Shown here piece after piece: positions 21,264-32,249 of a DNA stretch of 64,000 nucleotides. Both the position numbers and the translations under genes were made by a program. The stretch is from Zymoseptoria tritici IPO323. Its lineage: Eukaryota; Ascomycota; Dothideomycetes; Mycosphaerellales; Mycosphaerellaceae. Below the pieces are notes generated by a model. It was given only the letters and a program-made list of their open reading frames with translations. It did no database searches and was not told the origin of the DNA. The stretch lies in contig NC_018214.1 in NCBI RefSeq assembly GCF_000219625.1, forward strand, positions 434,001-498,000. The letters run 5' to 3'. Within the stretch, counting starts at the first letter, position 1, and every line of letters begins with the position of its first letter.

Positions 21264-23270
21264 TCACAACCCGTACCGAAATGTCATCTTCGCATCTCCT
21301 CGTCTCTCCTCCTCCCATCCAAACCAGGCCTTCACCTTCTCCAACCCGATCGCTCTCGCGAATTTCTTGCCACCCCGCTCCTCGATCAGGACATCACCGA
21401 TCAAGTCCTCTCGCGCCTTATCGTCTTCCGTCCAGCCACCGACAACCCTCTCGCGAAATCGATTCTCTCGCACAAGCAGCACCCGAAAGAGGACAAAGCC
21501 CGCGAACGCGACGAGCACGCCCACCAGCAGCACGGTGAAACTCCTCACGTAGCCCTCATCGCGATCCTGCGGCGTGAAGAGCACGGAGACGAAGACTCCC
21601 GCGAGATTGCCCCACCCGTTGATGCCGAGGAGAATCGCCCGCTTGCCCGGTTCGGGGGTATTGTTCGCCAGCCAGGCGACCGTCAGCGGCGAAGCGATGA
21701 AGGATCCGGACAACAGCACGCACAGCGCGAAATATCGCAGCCAATACTGCTCCACCGGCGTAGCCACCGCGATCACCAGTCCAATGACGAGGAGCACCAA
21801 GCCCCACAATATCGGCACGAGACGCTGACGACTGCGATCGGACCAGATGGTGAAAGCGAAGAGTACGAGTGCTCCGCAGGCGAAAGGCGGGGCGGAGAGG
21901 AGATTTGATGCGGCGGGGGAGAGGTTGAGGGACGGAGAGAGGTCGGAGACGACGATGGGGAGGAGAACTCCGAAAGCTGTGGCGGGCATGGCCGAGAGGA
22001 TGTTGACTAGCAGGAGGTGCCAGATTTGAGGATTGAAGACGGCGGAGAGGATTTCTTGCCGGGTGAGGCCGGCGTCGGCGGTTATGGAGTGGGAGGAGAT
22101 TTGAGGGTGGAGGGCGTTGTTGGAGGTGGAGTGCAGGAGGCGGGCGGAGTCGTTGGAGTGGGAGGAGGAGTAGGAGCGGAAGAGACCTTGTTCTTCGTTC
22201 GAGGTGCGGGCCGTGTATTCGTGAATGTCGGTATCACCGTCGTCGGCGGCTTCTTTGTTCGTTTCTTCGTTGCTGTTTCCGACGAGATCCAGTCTCATTC
22301 GCTTTTCCGCCCATGCTTTCTCTTCTTCGCTCAAGAACCACGCTGTATCTGCCGACCTGGGCAACCACACGAACCCAATCAATGCCACAGTCATAGTCGT
22401 ACATCCTTCGATCAGAAACAGTACCTCCCAACTCTTCCATCCAGACTCAACCGTCGTCAACGAAGGCGGCAACTGCGGTCCCGAATTCCCACCTCCATCG
22501 CCAGGAAACCTCGAAAACACCGCCCAACTCAACACCCCACCCAACACTCCCGCCACAGCAGTCATCCCATAAAACCACCCCAACCTCACCGCAAACTCAA
22601 ACTTGGTATAAAACAAACTCAAATAACTCACAGCCGTCGGATAAAATCCACTCTCCAACACCGCAATCACAGTCCTCAGTACCACCAAATGCCACCTCTT
22701 CCTCACCCAGATATGTCCCACCGTCGCCAGTCCCCACAAGCTCATGCACAGCGGGACATATCTCCTCATCCCGAAGCGTCGGCCTAAAGCGGCGCCTACG
22801 GGTTGGAGGAGTACGAAGACGAAGAAGAAGACGGCCATGCTGAGGTTGATGTCTGAGCGGGAGAGGCCCGTGTCGTGTGTGAAACCGGCGGTTTCGGCGT
22901 TGCCGATGTTGCTTTTGTCGAGGCTGTTGAGGAGGAACAGGGTCGCGAGGAAGGGCAGGAGGAGGGTATCGAGTTTGCGGACGGTGCGGCGGTTGAGGGC
23001 AGTAGAGGAGGGGGAGGTGGAGGGACGGATGAGAGCGTCATCGTCGAGGTCGTCGTCGCTGGGGACGGTGTGGAACGGTCGGTCGTACATCGTAGACGGT
23101 TCGGCGGTGTTTAGGTTCAAGGAGCTGTGTCGTTGTGCTCCTGTGATTGTATCCTCTTCCACCTCCTCTTCTTTTTCGTGCCGTTTCTCCGATTCCTGAG
23201 ATCGTGTCGTGTTGAGTGTGCGGAGCTCATAGTCGGGAAGAGATGCTGGCATCAAAGTCTTGTGCGGCAA
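21264..23270 (-). CDS. MFS transporter, anion:cation symporter (allantoate-permease-like)
   Basis: Single-exon frame, 668 aa; a later start at the MYDRPFHTV methionine (about residue 61) is possible. It is a plasma-membrane carrier for an organic anion, vitamin or similar solute by family. Seen: a cytosolic acidic N-terminus, RKLDTLLLPFLATLFLLNSLDKSNIGNA at helix 1 (the LDKSNIGNA motif is typical of the ACS/Dal5 group), roughly twelve hydrophobic segments, LESGFYPTAVSYLSLFYTK in the helix 4 region, and a long hydrophilic central loop (about residues 335-410) rich in Ser, Asp and Asn. A charged C-terminus follows. Substrate cannot be told from sequence alone, and no neighbouring catabolic genes give a clue. 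Confidence 0.9.
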   Translation of the reverse strand: MPHKTLMPASLPDYELRTLNTTRSQESEKRHEKEEEVEEDTITGAQRHSSLNLNTAEPSTMYDRPFHTVPSDDDLDDDALIRPSTSPSSTALNRRTVRKLDTLLLPFLATLFLLNSLDKSNIGNAETAGFTHDTGLSRSDINLSMAVFFFVFVLLQPVGAALGRRFGMRRYVPLCMSLWGLATVGHIWVRKRWHLVVLRTVIAVLESGFYPTAVSYLSLFYTKFEFAVRLGWFYGMTAVAGVLGGVLSWAVFSRFPGDGGGNSGPQLPPSLTTVESGWKSWEVLFLIEGCTTMTVALIGFVWLPRSADTAWFLSEEEKAWAEKRMRLDLVGNSNEETNKEAADDGDTDIHEYTARTSNEEQGLFRSYSSSHSNDSARLLHSTSNNALHPQISSHSITADAGLTRQEILSAVFNPQIWHLLLVNILSAMPATAFGVLLPIVVSDLSPSLNLSPAASNLLSAPPFACGALVLFAFTIWSDRSRQRLVPILWGLVLLVIGLVIAVATPVEQYWLRYFALCVLLSGSFIASPLTVAWLANNTPEPGKRAILLGINGWGNLAGVFVSVLFTPQDRDEGYVRSFTVLLVGVLVAFAGFVLFRVLLVRENRFRERVVGGWTEDDKAREDLIGDVLIEERGGKKFARAIGLEKVKAWFGWEEERRGDAKMTFRYGL

Positions 23271-23651
23271 CTACATCGAAGGGTGCCGCATTATCGCAGC
23301 ACATGACATGCAGAGACATTGCTTGTATGTGGAGGGTGTAGAAGGTGAGGTCAGCTGAAGGTCGGATCCTGGCCGAATTTCACTCACAAGCAACCACCCG
23401 ACTAGCCGATGACCACCAGCACAATCAAGGCAAAATGCAGCATGAGAATCGTACAGCTCTCATCATCTAGGTTATGAAGGTCTATATAACAATAATGTAG
23501 TCGTCTTCTTCTAGTAGGAGGCATGCAACTTGTCCCGTAGTCCCAACCTCTCAGGAATGCTCCAGCAAAACCACTTCAAAACTCCACAGCAATGCATGAC
23601 TTAGGTCGCCAATTATCAATCCCTTCACTCGCCCACCCTTGCCTCACCTCA
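23271..23651. other. Intergenic, 0.4 kb
   Basis: Upstream region of the transporter and 3' region of the glucosidase gene, both minus strand. Nothing specific seen. Confidence 0.5.
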
Positions 23652-26600
23652 TCACAACTCATCATTCGCACCATCATTCTGCGCCGCCAACTCCTCCGCC
23701 ATCTCAGCACTCTCGTGACTCTTGATGCGCGCCAATTGATCCTGCACATATCGGTTGATTGGATCATCTGGGTCGTCTTCTGGTTTTGGCTTGCCGACGT
23801 TCGGGTCGCCGTCCTCGCGGTAGATGGTCCATTGGCGGGCGGGCTTGCCGTTTTGACCTGAAGTCTCGCCGTCGTCATCATCATCGTCCTCGCCATTCTC
23901 GGTGGGAGCGGCTGTGTTGTCTCCAGGTGTGGTTTCCCCGGTTGCGCTGCCCCAATCGCTGCGTGCGCCAATGGAGCGGGTACGTGTGAGAGATCGGGCG
24001 AGGCCGGTAGGGCGACGGGGACCGAGGGAGGCGCGACGTTGGCGGGAGAAGGTGTCGTCGAAGTAGTGCGCGGCTGCGACGGAAGGAGAGCGAGGAGTTT
24101 GAGGGAGGCGGCAGTTGACACTGTGAGATTGTGTTAGTAGAGGAAGCGATGTCAATTGAAAAATTTGCAACATACCCAGTGTCTTGAATGATCTTGGCCA
24201 TGAGTCCAGTCCAACCACATTGGTGAGTAGCACCAAGTCCACGACCAGAATCACCGTCAAAGAATTCGTAGAACCACAGATTGTCTTTCCAGTGAGCATC
24301 AAAGTCGAGCATATCGTTGCCGTCGTGGATAGCGCGGCGACCGGTATGATCGGCAGCCATCAAATGCTGCAGTCTGTGTTGAACCTCCTCTGCGACGTGT
24401 CCAAGGTGCATGAAGTCGCCGGAGCCAGTCGGGCACTCCACCTTGAAGGTGTTGCCGTAGAACATGTAGAATCGGAGGAGAGACTCGATGAGCAAGAAGT
24501 TGACGGCAATCCAGGTCGGTCCACGCCAGTTGCTGTTGCCACCAAAGAGACCACTGTCGGAGTCGCCGGGAATGTAGCTGACGGAGTATGTTTGACCGTT
24601 GACGTCCATTGACACTGGATGATCCTTGTGGTGCTTGGACAGCGATCGGATACCATACGGGCTGAGGAACTCCTTCTCGTCCAACATGTACTTGAGAAGC
24701 GATCGGAGACGATCTTCGCTGACCAGAGACAACAGCAGCCGATCGTCCTTGCCACGCTTGGTCATACTGGCAATGTTGCGAGATGCCACCTCGTGCTTGT
24801 TCTTCAAGAACCACTCGATGTGCTTCTTGAATGACGGGAATCTATTAATGACTTGTGGCTCCAGCGTCAGCGTGGCGTACATTGGAATGAGGCCAACCAA
24901 GGAGCGGACTGGCATCTGGTGAGAGTATGGACCACCCCAGGAGATCGCATCGTAGTAGAAGCCGTCCTCATCATTCCACAGAGACTTCGACTCACTGCCG
25001 GCCCTGTACTGCATGGCGTCGGAGATGAGGACGAAGTGCTCGAAGAATTTGGACGCAATGTCTTCGTAGATGCGGCGGTGCTTGGCAAGCTCAAGCGCAA
25101 TGTTCAACATGCTCAAGCAGTAGAATGCCATCCAACCAGTGGCATCGGCCTGCTCCAGCTTACCTCCAGTGGGCAGAGGATCCGATCGGTTGAACAGACC
25201 AATGTTGTCGAGACCCAAGAAGCCTCCTTCGAAAACGTTCTTGCCATCGAAATCCTTGCGGTTGCACCACCAGGTAAAGTTCATGAGCAATTTCTGGAAG
25301 ACGCGCTCGAGGAAGTCGAGATCCTCACGACCGTACATCTTGCGCTCAATCTTGAATGTGCGGAAAGTCGCCCAAGCGTGGACTGGAGGATTCACATCGC
25401 CAAAATTCCATTCGTACGCTGGCAGTTGTCCGTTCGGATGCATGTACCACTCGCGCGTGAACAGATCGAGCTGCTTCTTGGCGAAAGCCGGGTCGATCAT
25501 GGACAGCGGGATGCAGTGAAAGGCACTATCCCATGCAGCGAAGAACGGATACTCCCAGGAGTCAGGCATGGAGAGAATATCATCCAAATGCATGTGCTTC
25601 CATTGGGCGTTGCGTACGGATTTTCGCTCCGGCGGAGGTGGTGGCATGCCTGGGTCACCATTCGCCCACTGATCCCAGATGAAGTGGTAGTATTGTTTGC
25701 ACCACATCATTCCTGACAGCGCCTGGCGTTGAATATTGCGGAGATCGTCGGACATGGGCATGGGGTTCATCTTGAAGTAGAACTCATCCGCTTCGGCAAG
25801 ACGGTCCTCCATGACTTGATCGAATTTCTCCTCATCCAGATAACCATCGTCCTTCTTCGTGGAGATTCGCATACGAATGACGGCGCACTCGCCAGGAGCT
25901 ACACCCTTGTTCTGATCGAAGGCATACCATGCTGCACTCTTCGTTCCGACTTTCTCCGGGTTACAAGCCTTCTTGTCACCCTTGACCACACGCTTGTGGA
26001 AAGCATCCTTGACGTATGGTGTCTGGTTCTTCTTTGATCCCCAGAGGTCAACAAAGTTGGTGTCGTTGTCGGTGAAGAGGAATTCAGGCTCGATATCGGC
26101 CTCGTTACCGCAGCTGTTGGGCGAAGGCGAGCACTGGAAGAAGCGCTCTCCAATCTCGCGGTGCTCGATGTGAGACGTGAGAGGATCAGTCTGCTTGATG
26201 CTAGGCTTGTACGAATCACGTCCCCATGCCCACGTATTGCGGAACCACACATGAGGGAGGATGTGCAACTTTGCTGGCTCGGGACCGCGGTTGTACGCCG
26301 TCACACGGAACAACAGCTCATCCGGATTGTCATCCTCCTTTGCAGTCTCGATGAAGATGTCCCAATACTTGTTATCCTTGAAAATGCCAGTGTCGATCAA
26401 ATTGTACTCTCGCTCTTTCTTCGTTCTTCGGGCATTCTCCTTGATGATGTCTTCGTATGGGAAAGCTTCTTGGGGAAGCTTGTAGAGGAACTTCATGTAT
26501 GAGTGGGTAGGAGTGTTGTCGAGGTGGAAATGGCACTCCTTGATGCTCTCGCCGTGAACACCTTGAGGGTTGGAGAGACCAAAGAGACGTTCCTTGAGGT

Positions 26601-27002
26601 GGCCGCTGCGAGGTATGTCAGCAAATTGCAGGCAATCAATAGCAGGACCGAGGAAGCTCACTCTTTCTCGTTCCAGAAAGCAAAGGCAATGTTCATGCGG
26701 CCGTGAGTGTCCGAAACACCAGCGATACCGTCCTCACCCCAGCGGAAAGCTCGGCTGCGGGCCATGTCGTAGGTGAAAGAGCTCCAGGCATCACCATCGG
26801 CGCTGCAAGGGCATTGTCAGTAAAAGAGGCATTGGCTTGAGTGAGAGTGGCTCTGAACTCACGAGTAGTCCTCGCGAACGGTAGCCCATTGTCGCTCAGC
26901 GGTGTAGGGTCCCCATTTCTTCCAGTACTTCTTCCGATCGTTGTCCTCCTTGAGGCGATCCTCCTCTTTGCTGGACACTTGCTTGTTGTCGACGAAGACC
27001 AT
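23652..27002 (-). CDS. GH63/MGH1-like glycoside hydrolase (glucosidase-type)
   Basis: Four exons (27002-26863, 26802-26662, 26605-24176, 24120-23652) give 1059 aa. All three introns are 55-60 nt with consistent phases. It belongs to the (alpha/alpha)6-barrel glucosidases related to GH63 and to the bacterial mannosylglycerate-hydrolase-like family. Seen: [21 protein letters not shown] at the N-terminus (first 20 or so residues are charged), then [85 protein letters not shown] and [13 protein letters not shown]. There is no signal peptide or transmembrane segment, so it is not the ER glucosidase I itself. The last ~150 residues are a Ser/acidic extension ([12 protein letters not shown]). Substrate unknown; a cytosolic role in oligosaccharide or compatible-solute breakdown is inferred. 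Confidence 0.87.
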
Positions 27003-28042
27003 GCTGGCGGTCCCGTGACGGTAATGTGGATGGAACGGGCGAAGTTTCTCAAGCTCGAGTCGTGTGTATGTTCAGGTCGTGGTGTTGCTGGTACTGAGGT
27101 CCTGCTCTGTCGAAGTCCCGAAGAGACGGTGAGGGTGGCGGACTGGAGTATACAATGCAATGCAAAGACAGCCAACGCAGTGCGGGAATGCAGACGGTAC
27201 TGATACAAGCGAAGTGGGTCGATTCGGGTCGGAGGACGATGTTGTTGATATAGCTGTAAGAGGGACGCAGTGAGGGAAGAGGTCTGGACAGAGAGGCGGT
27301 GTTCGTTCTTGATGTTCTCAAAGAAGTCGCATACCTTACTGCAGTATTGGTGCTTGCCGGACCAAAGATGCGCTGTGCCTGCCGAAAATCCCAACTCTAA
27401 GGCGACGTCAGCCACTGACACGGGAAGCCGTGACGCCAGGAACCTTATTCCAGCAGTAGCGTCGACCTCAAGCTCAACGCATCTCAGCTTTTGCCGCGGA
27501 CCGGAAGTAGGTCCGTTCTGCTATGCGCTGTCTTCCGGACTCTTCCTCTCGTGGACTGTTGTAAGGCAGACATTTCGATGTCTGCCTTGCTACAGCGGGC
27601 CTTGTTGCCTAACAGAGTGTACCTTAATGTGAGCTGTCCTCGATTTGCTGCAGTGTAGACCCCAAAGTTCTACCCCACCAGATCCCGAGTCCGAGTCAGA
27701 TCGGCCCGGCTCACCGATCGGTAGATCCCCGGCTCGGGACTGTGCCGTCTGAACTTCATGCTCTCCTGGGTCTCCTCCTCTTCTCCTCCCTCAATCTCTT
27801 CCATCAAGCTTTCCCTTTGACTTCTTCATACCGCCACTTTATATGCACCGCGTAACAATCGCTTGACCGTCCCGCTCGTGCAAAGCATGCGCTGCTCTGA
27901 TCAAGCTGTCCAGGCAGCGTAGGCATCAACACTCCGCCATGTTCGACTCGTGGCCCTCTTTCCACTGAAGCTCTTCGTTCTCACATCGATCTGCCACACG
28001 TTCACAATCTGACAATGGTCGTGCACAGCAGTTGCAAGCACC
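27003..28042. promoter_or_regulatory. Divergent intergenic region, 1 kb
   Basis: Separates the minus-strand glucosidase from the plus-strand HW/DCQWW gene and should hold both promoters. Short frames on either strand lack features. TTTATATGC at about 27838 is a weak TATA candidate about 200 bp before the plus-strand ATG. Confidence 0.4.
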
Positions 28043-28633
28043 ATGGAAACTCAGCAGTGCCCGAATGATGAAGCCATCACCACGAATGTTTACATCGTCG
28101 TTCCTCCCTCTCCGCTCTTCGCAGCACACTGGTCATTCTTTATCCCAGATGCGGTGGCAACAGATCAGGGACCTCAAGAGCTCTCTATAGGCCGTCGGAT
28201 CCATGTCTCAGGCGACCGACTCAATGGCTTCGAGTTGGAGATCATTCGCAACTACGACTTCTCCAAACACCGGAGTGCGCATGGTCGAAAGTATGCAATA
28301 GGACTAATGGAGCCGGCTGTCATACATACTGGTTCCTTCTTGTCAAAGCTACGTGAGAAGGATGATGAGGATGGCGGAGGGTATGTTGATAACACTCCCG
28401 TGGACGACTTCGAGAGGGTTTGTCTTGAGGTTGATGCACCGGGACCGAGTCTAAGAACTGTCAGCGGTAATGGAGCTAGAAGGCCAAAGATGGAAGTCAA
28501 AGACTGCCAGTGGTGGGTCTCGCAGGTTGTCGATGAGCTGGAGAAAAGATTTGTGCTGCTCCCGCTTGAGACTTCTCACGAGGGCGAGACCAAGAAACCC
28601 ACGGAGCTGATAGCAGCTCTGCCTCGTAACTGA
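28043..28633 (+). CDS. HW...DCQWW family protein, copy A (unknown function)
   Basis: Single exon, 196 aa, no signal peptide or membrane segment. It is a clear paralogue of the convergent neighbour (28742-29526). Shared features in order: AHWxFFIxDA (His29-Trp30 here), GxxIHVxG, GFxxxIxRxxD, a variable middle, an APGPS-like stretch, and D-C-Q-W-W (Cys155) in a predicted helix followed by VLLP. I know this arrangement from small uncharacterised ascomycete proteins but not with a function. The order His-strand then Cys-helix resembles circularly permuted NlpC/P60-LRAT-type papain folds (H...NC); that link is inference from motif order only. The two genes end 108 bp apart, tail to tail. Confidence 0.8.
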   Translation: METQQCPNDEAITTNVYIVVPPSPLFAAHWSFFIPDAVATDQGPQELSIGRRIHVSGDRLNGFELEIIRNYDFSKHRSAHGRKYAIGLMEPAVIHTGSFLSKLREKDDEDGGGYVDNTPVDDFERVCLEVDAPGPSLRTVSGNGARRPKMEVKDCQWWVSQVVDELEKRFVLLPLETSHEGETKKPTELIAALPRN

Positions 28634-28741
28634 AGGCGGGAGAGTCCATGCTCAGAAGTACAGTATTGGCCGACGCTACTCTACGAGTACTCTATGGCCG
28701 TGCGATTTCTGATCTACGGTTGCGAGTCCTGCTCGCAATAT

Positions 28742-29526
28742 CTAGTGCCGAGGCGCTTGCGCAACAGTGTCCCGCGGGTCTTTATGCTTGTTCAGCCCTC
28801 TCTGTGGCGGCACCAGTATCCCACTTTCCACGAGATTCGCAACACACCTCGTGGTCCACCACTGGCAATCGGACAGCTCCGGTTTCTTCCTTTTCCCCTT
28901 TACGGATGTCAGCTGAACGCTCACACGCTTGCAATTGGCACAAGAAAATCACTTACTCCGGATCCGTCGCCCTCAGTCACCTTATTAAAGCTCCTTGCAG
29001 GTGCCGGCACCGCAGCCAGCATAGCCTCCAACTGATCTCGTGGAACACTCTCCTTCACCAATTGGCCATTCGATGGCACATCTACAATGAGATCCGCTCT
29101 CACCCAGCCAATCTCGATGGGCGATTGAGGTCGACGGCGTGATTTGTTGATGTCCCAACCACGGACGATCTGAAACGTGAAGCCATCGACTGGATTCCCT
29201 TCAACGTGGATGTATTTGCCAGACTTGAAGGTTTTGTCGGCGGCGTCGGCGATGAAGAGGGCCCAGTGGGCTTTGAACTTTGCACTGGACCAGACCAGCA
29301 GGAAGACTGGGCGGTACGCAACTTCGTTGTTTGGAGTCTCGGATGGCTGCTTGACAGAGGATGGACCGATCGGTTCGCCACGAAGGTCGGCCGGTTTTGC
29401 AGGCTTCTTCGGCTTGTGTCTTTGCTGTCTTTGCTGAACCAGCCCATGATTGTATCTCGTAGACGATTTAGCGATATATGAACCCGGCCAACAAGCCACG
29501 GAAAATGCTGTGTAAACCAGGAACAT
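28742..29526 (-). CDS. HW...DCQWW family protein, copy B (unknown function)
   Basis: Exon 1 29526-28957 and exon 2 28897-28742 (59-nt intron GTAAGT...GCTGACATCCGTAAAG, phase 0) give 241 aa. Paralogue of the plus-strand neighbour: AHWALFIADA (His87), GKYIHVEG, GFTFQIVRGWD, PAPARS, then DCQWW (Cys201) in exon 2, with the intron falling just before the Cys motif. The copy A gene has no intron at this place. The N-terminal ~70 residues are Lys/Pro-rich and differ from copy A. The start is uncertain: the farthest ATG (29526) gives a hydrophobic lead, while an ATG beginning MGWFSKD lies in another frame. Function unknown. Confidence 0.75.
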
Positions 29527-29779
29527 CGTCGTACAATGGCTATCAGAGCCTTATAGCATTCCACTGTCCGTCCTCTGGCGGGCCATTTCTGAGTTGTGAG
29601 GCCAGGCAACTCATGTGGATCTAAATCGGGACTAGCCGCAGGGAAGCAGGATGAAACCTCGAAGCGCGCGCTTCGATTGCATCCTCTGTTCCTGCACACT
29701 ATTCTTGGCGTGCACTTCCCACCTTCACCAACATCCATGGATACTACAGCCAATCTAGCAATACGCCGACAATTCGAAT

Positions 29780-30727
29780 ATGGATGCTACGGCTGAGCAG
29801 ACGGCTGAGGAAACGGCGCAGCACTCCTCCGCGGCTACCCAAACTCCCATCGAAGTTCACCTTGAAGATCTCCCATCCAACGAGAACTGCACATTCACAG
29901 AAGAGTTCGAACTTCCCAGCCCCGCCGAAGTCCGCGCTCGCGCCGAAGAACAAGGCATAGACACCCTCCGCTCCTTCCGCCCAGACCCAGTGATCTATCC
30001 CGAACTGCATCTCCTCGTGAAATGGGGCGAAGGCGTCTCGATCGCGGAAGGTCAAACGTTTCGCTTCATCTCTAGAAATCTTCAGGCTTCCGTACCCGTC
30101 CCGCAGATCTACGGCTGGAAGACAGACGGCAATCAAACATTCTTGTACATGGAACTCGTAGCCGGCGACACCCTATCAACCCGATGGCCCACCTTGTCCT
30201 CTCCCGAAAAAGACCATATCTGCGATGAACTCCGCACAATGCTCCAATCCTGGCGCCGCATCGTCCAGTCTCCGAGCGCTCAAGGCGGACCGACACTAAG
30301 CGCTCTGAACGGTCAACCTTTGCGCGACATCCTCTTCTCCGACGCTCTATCCCTCCCTACCGCTCCTTTCCCTTCCGTCTCCGCCTTCCACGACCATCTC
30401 GCCACGCTCGTCAGCAGCAAACGTTCTCGCCCTGAGATTCCCGAACTCCACGGTCTTAACGACTCCGCAGCCGTAGTCTTCACGCACAGCGATCTCGATC
30501 AGTCAAACATTCTGATATCCGCGGTGGACGATGGACCAGTGCGGCTCGTAGCGGTGATCGACTGGCATCAGTCAGGGTGGTATACGGAGAACTGGGAGGC
30601 GTTGAAAGCGTTGAGTGTCGGTGAGCCCGGGTCCGAGTGGGTGGAGAAGTGGCTTCCGAAGGTAGTTGGCACGCCGGACGAGGGGTATCATTATGCGTTT
30701 GAGTTTATTTCATTGGCGGCTCTGTAG
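29780..30727 (+). CDS. APH-like phosphotransferase (aminoglycoside-kinase fold)
   Basis: Single exon, 315 aa. A fungal member of the APH/choline-kinase fold superfamily, which transfers phosphate from ATP to small molecules. Seen: a degenerate N-lobe with LLVKWGEGV and EGQTFRFIS, the hinge-like LYMELVAGDTLSTRW, the catalytic loop FTHSDLDQSNILI (Brenner H-x-D-x4-N pattern) and the metal-binding VIDWHQSGWYTENWEALK. The family is large in ascomycetes and nearly always uncharacterised, so the substrate is unknown. It sits next to the HW/DCQWW pair, but nothing shows a functional link. Confidence 0.85.
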   Translation: MDATAEQTAEETAQHSSAATQTPIEVHLEDLPSNENCTFTEEFELPSPAEVRARAEEQGIDTLRSFRPDPVIYPELHLLVKWGEGVSIAEGQTFRFISRNLQASVPVPQIYGWKTDGNQTFLYMELVAGDTLSTRWPTLSSPEKDHICDELRTMLQSWRRIVQSPSAQGGPTLSALNGQPLRDILFSDALSLPTAPFPSVSAFHDHLATLVSSKRSRPEIPELHGLNDSAAVVFTHSDLDQSNILISAVDDGPVRLVAVIDWHQSGWYTENWEALKALSVGEPGSEWVEKWLPKVVGTPDEGYHYAFEFISLAAL

Positions 30728-31057
30728 GCTTGGTGACGGAGAGATGGACGAGGACGTGAGTGTGACAGCAGGACGCAGGCGGAATACGGAGCTCGGTACG
30801 AAATTTTGTCATCGCTGCATACTCTCCTAGAAATTGGAGTAGTACAGCACGGAATGATGAAAGTAAGAGGAAAACCATCGATGAGATGGGCGCTTTGAGC
30901 GCTTGCTTCAATATCCCGATTGCGAGAGTAAAGAGTCATTGACCATGGGCACGCAGTACAGCCTCCGAGTAGGATGTGTGCGAGCCAAGCAACGACAAAT
31001 GCAAACTCCATAGACGAGCGCTTCACCAGCTCTTTCAGTGGCGTCACAAAGCCTCCA
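30728..31057. other. Convergent intergenic, 0.3 kb
   Basis: Between the 3' ends of the APH-like gene and the first orphan minus-strand gene. Nothing seen. Confidence 0.5.
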
Positions 31058-32249
31058 TCAGAACAGGGGAGCGATGACACTGCTCAAGCCATACATGGGG
31101 GCTGGCATCCGCGGTCTCGGTCGATGATTGACAGCCCGAGCACCGAGACATTGCGCAGGAATCTCGCCCACGTCTTCAGGAACAGCCAAGTCCTCCTTGA
31201 CCATGGCTTCCTTGCACATCGTATTCCACACCTCGAACACGGGCGCTCTATACAGTGGTCAGCACAATCAGCTTGCAAAAGGATCAACGGAACCCTTCTC
31301 GACGTACTTGCGATTCTGAAACTTCCACACACGATTGTACATGGTAGCTTCGGCGAGGCGAACAAATTTGTACCGATTGAAGGCACGATAGGTCTTCGCG
31401 CTCTTGCTCGCCTGGTCTGCTTCGATGCCGATGAAGTTGACGGATCCCTTTTCTTTCGACCAGATAACTTCGTCGATGGCGGAGTGAGATGAGTCGTAGA
31501 TCTGACGGTGTCAGCTGAGTCAACCCAAAGGATGTCCATTCACACTCACTTCTCCGAAAAGCCGGTGCCTCTGTTCGACGGTGGAGCCTTCCAAAGCGTC
31601 TTTGCCGAGTGTCTGGTACAACGCCTCCATGGCACTTTTCATCGCATCACAAGCCAATTTGCGGCACTCAGTGACATATTACTTCTGGACCGCCCTCATC
31701 TTGACAGCTTGCGACTCGTGCTGGATGTGTGGCTTGATGATCTCTTCGATCTGGTCGTCGCTCAAGTTGCCGAAGCGATAGATCCAGAGGTTGGCGATGG
31801 CACGGCGCTCTTTGTCGGGGTTGGGATACGATAGACGGCTATACCAGAGTCAGCGTGAGTACTGCAATTTGTGACTGGTACCGCGACATTTGATCCTGGA
31901 GATGCGTCTCCTTCGCAAGAGTAATTGGTCCCCGATACGACCTGAGCGATGCTTGATACTCAGAAGCTTTTCCCTCCATGTCATACTGAGTCTTGCTAAA
32001 GAGCAAGAGTGGCTGTTGGGGCGTCTTCAAAGTTTTCTTGGGAGATGTTGTGGTCTCCTCTGCGAAGTCGTAGGAAGTCGCAGCCGCCGCCGCTGTGAGC
32101 ATAGCATCGTCCGGTGCTGAAGAGGTTGCAAGACTCTTTGACAAACTGCGTTTTGCCTTGCTGGCTCGCTTTGTGGACTTCGAGCGATGAGGCGATGGTT
32201 TCTTGATCCGCCCTTCCATGGTCTGAGCAGTCGGTGTGTCTGCAGACAT
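31058..32249 (-). CDS. Orphan protein with in-frame TAA (nonsense or 48-nt intron)
   Basis: Exons 32249-31882, 31838-31550, 31501-31308 and 31247-31058 join in frame across introns of 43, 48 and 60 nt. Codon 176 of the 347-codon reading is TAA at 31681-31679. On both sides the frame reads as helical coding sequence (KPHIQHESQAVKMRAVQ before, YVTECRKLACDAMKSAME after). Either CAA became TAA and the gene is broken, or a phase-2 intron GTAATA...GAAAAG of 48 nt removes the stop and keeps frame (48 is a multiple of 3). The N-terminus is Lys/Ser/Ala-rich and basic; no domain is recognised. First of four minus-strand orphans. Confidence 0.6.
31679..31681 (-). other. In-frame TAA within the orphan gene
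   Basis: TAA in the frame shared by exon 2 on both sides. A single C-to-T change from CAA (Gln) would explain it; a CpA to TpA change is also what repeat-induced point mutation produces, although one site proves nothing. Confidence 0.7.

Noticed and set aside
22017..22787. 256-codon frame opposite the MFS transporter
   Set aside because: Gly/Val-rich shadow of transporter helices and loop.
24853..25716. 287-codon frame antisense to the GH63-like gene
   Set aside because: Shadow of a conserved coding exon; no start context or domain.
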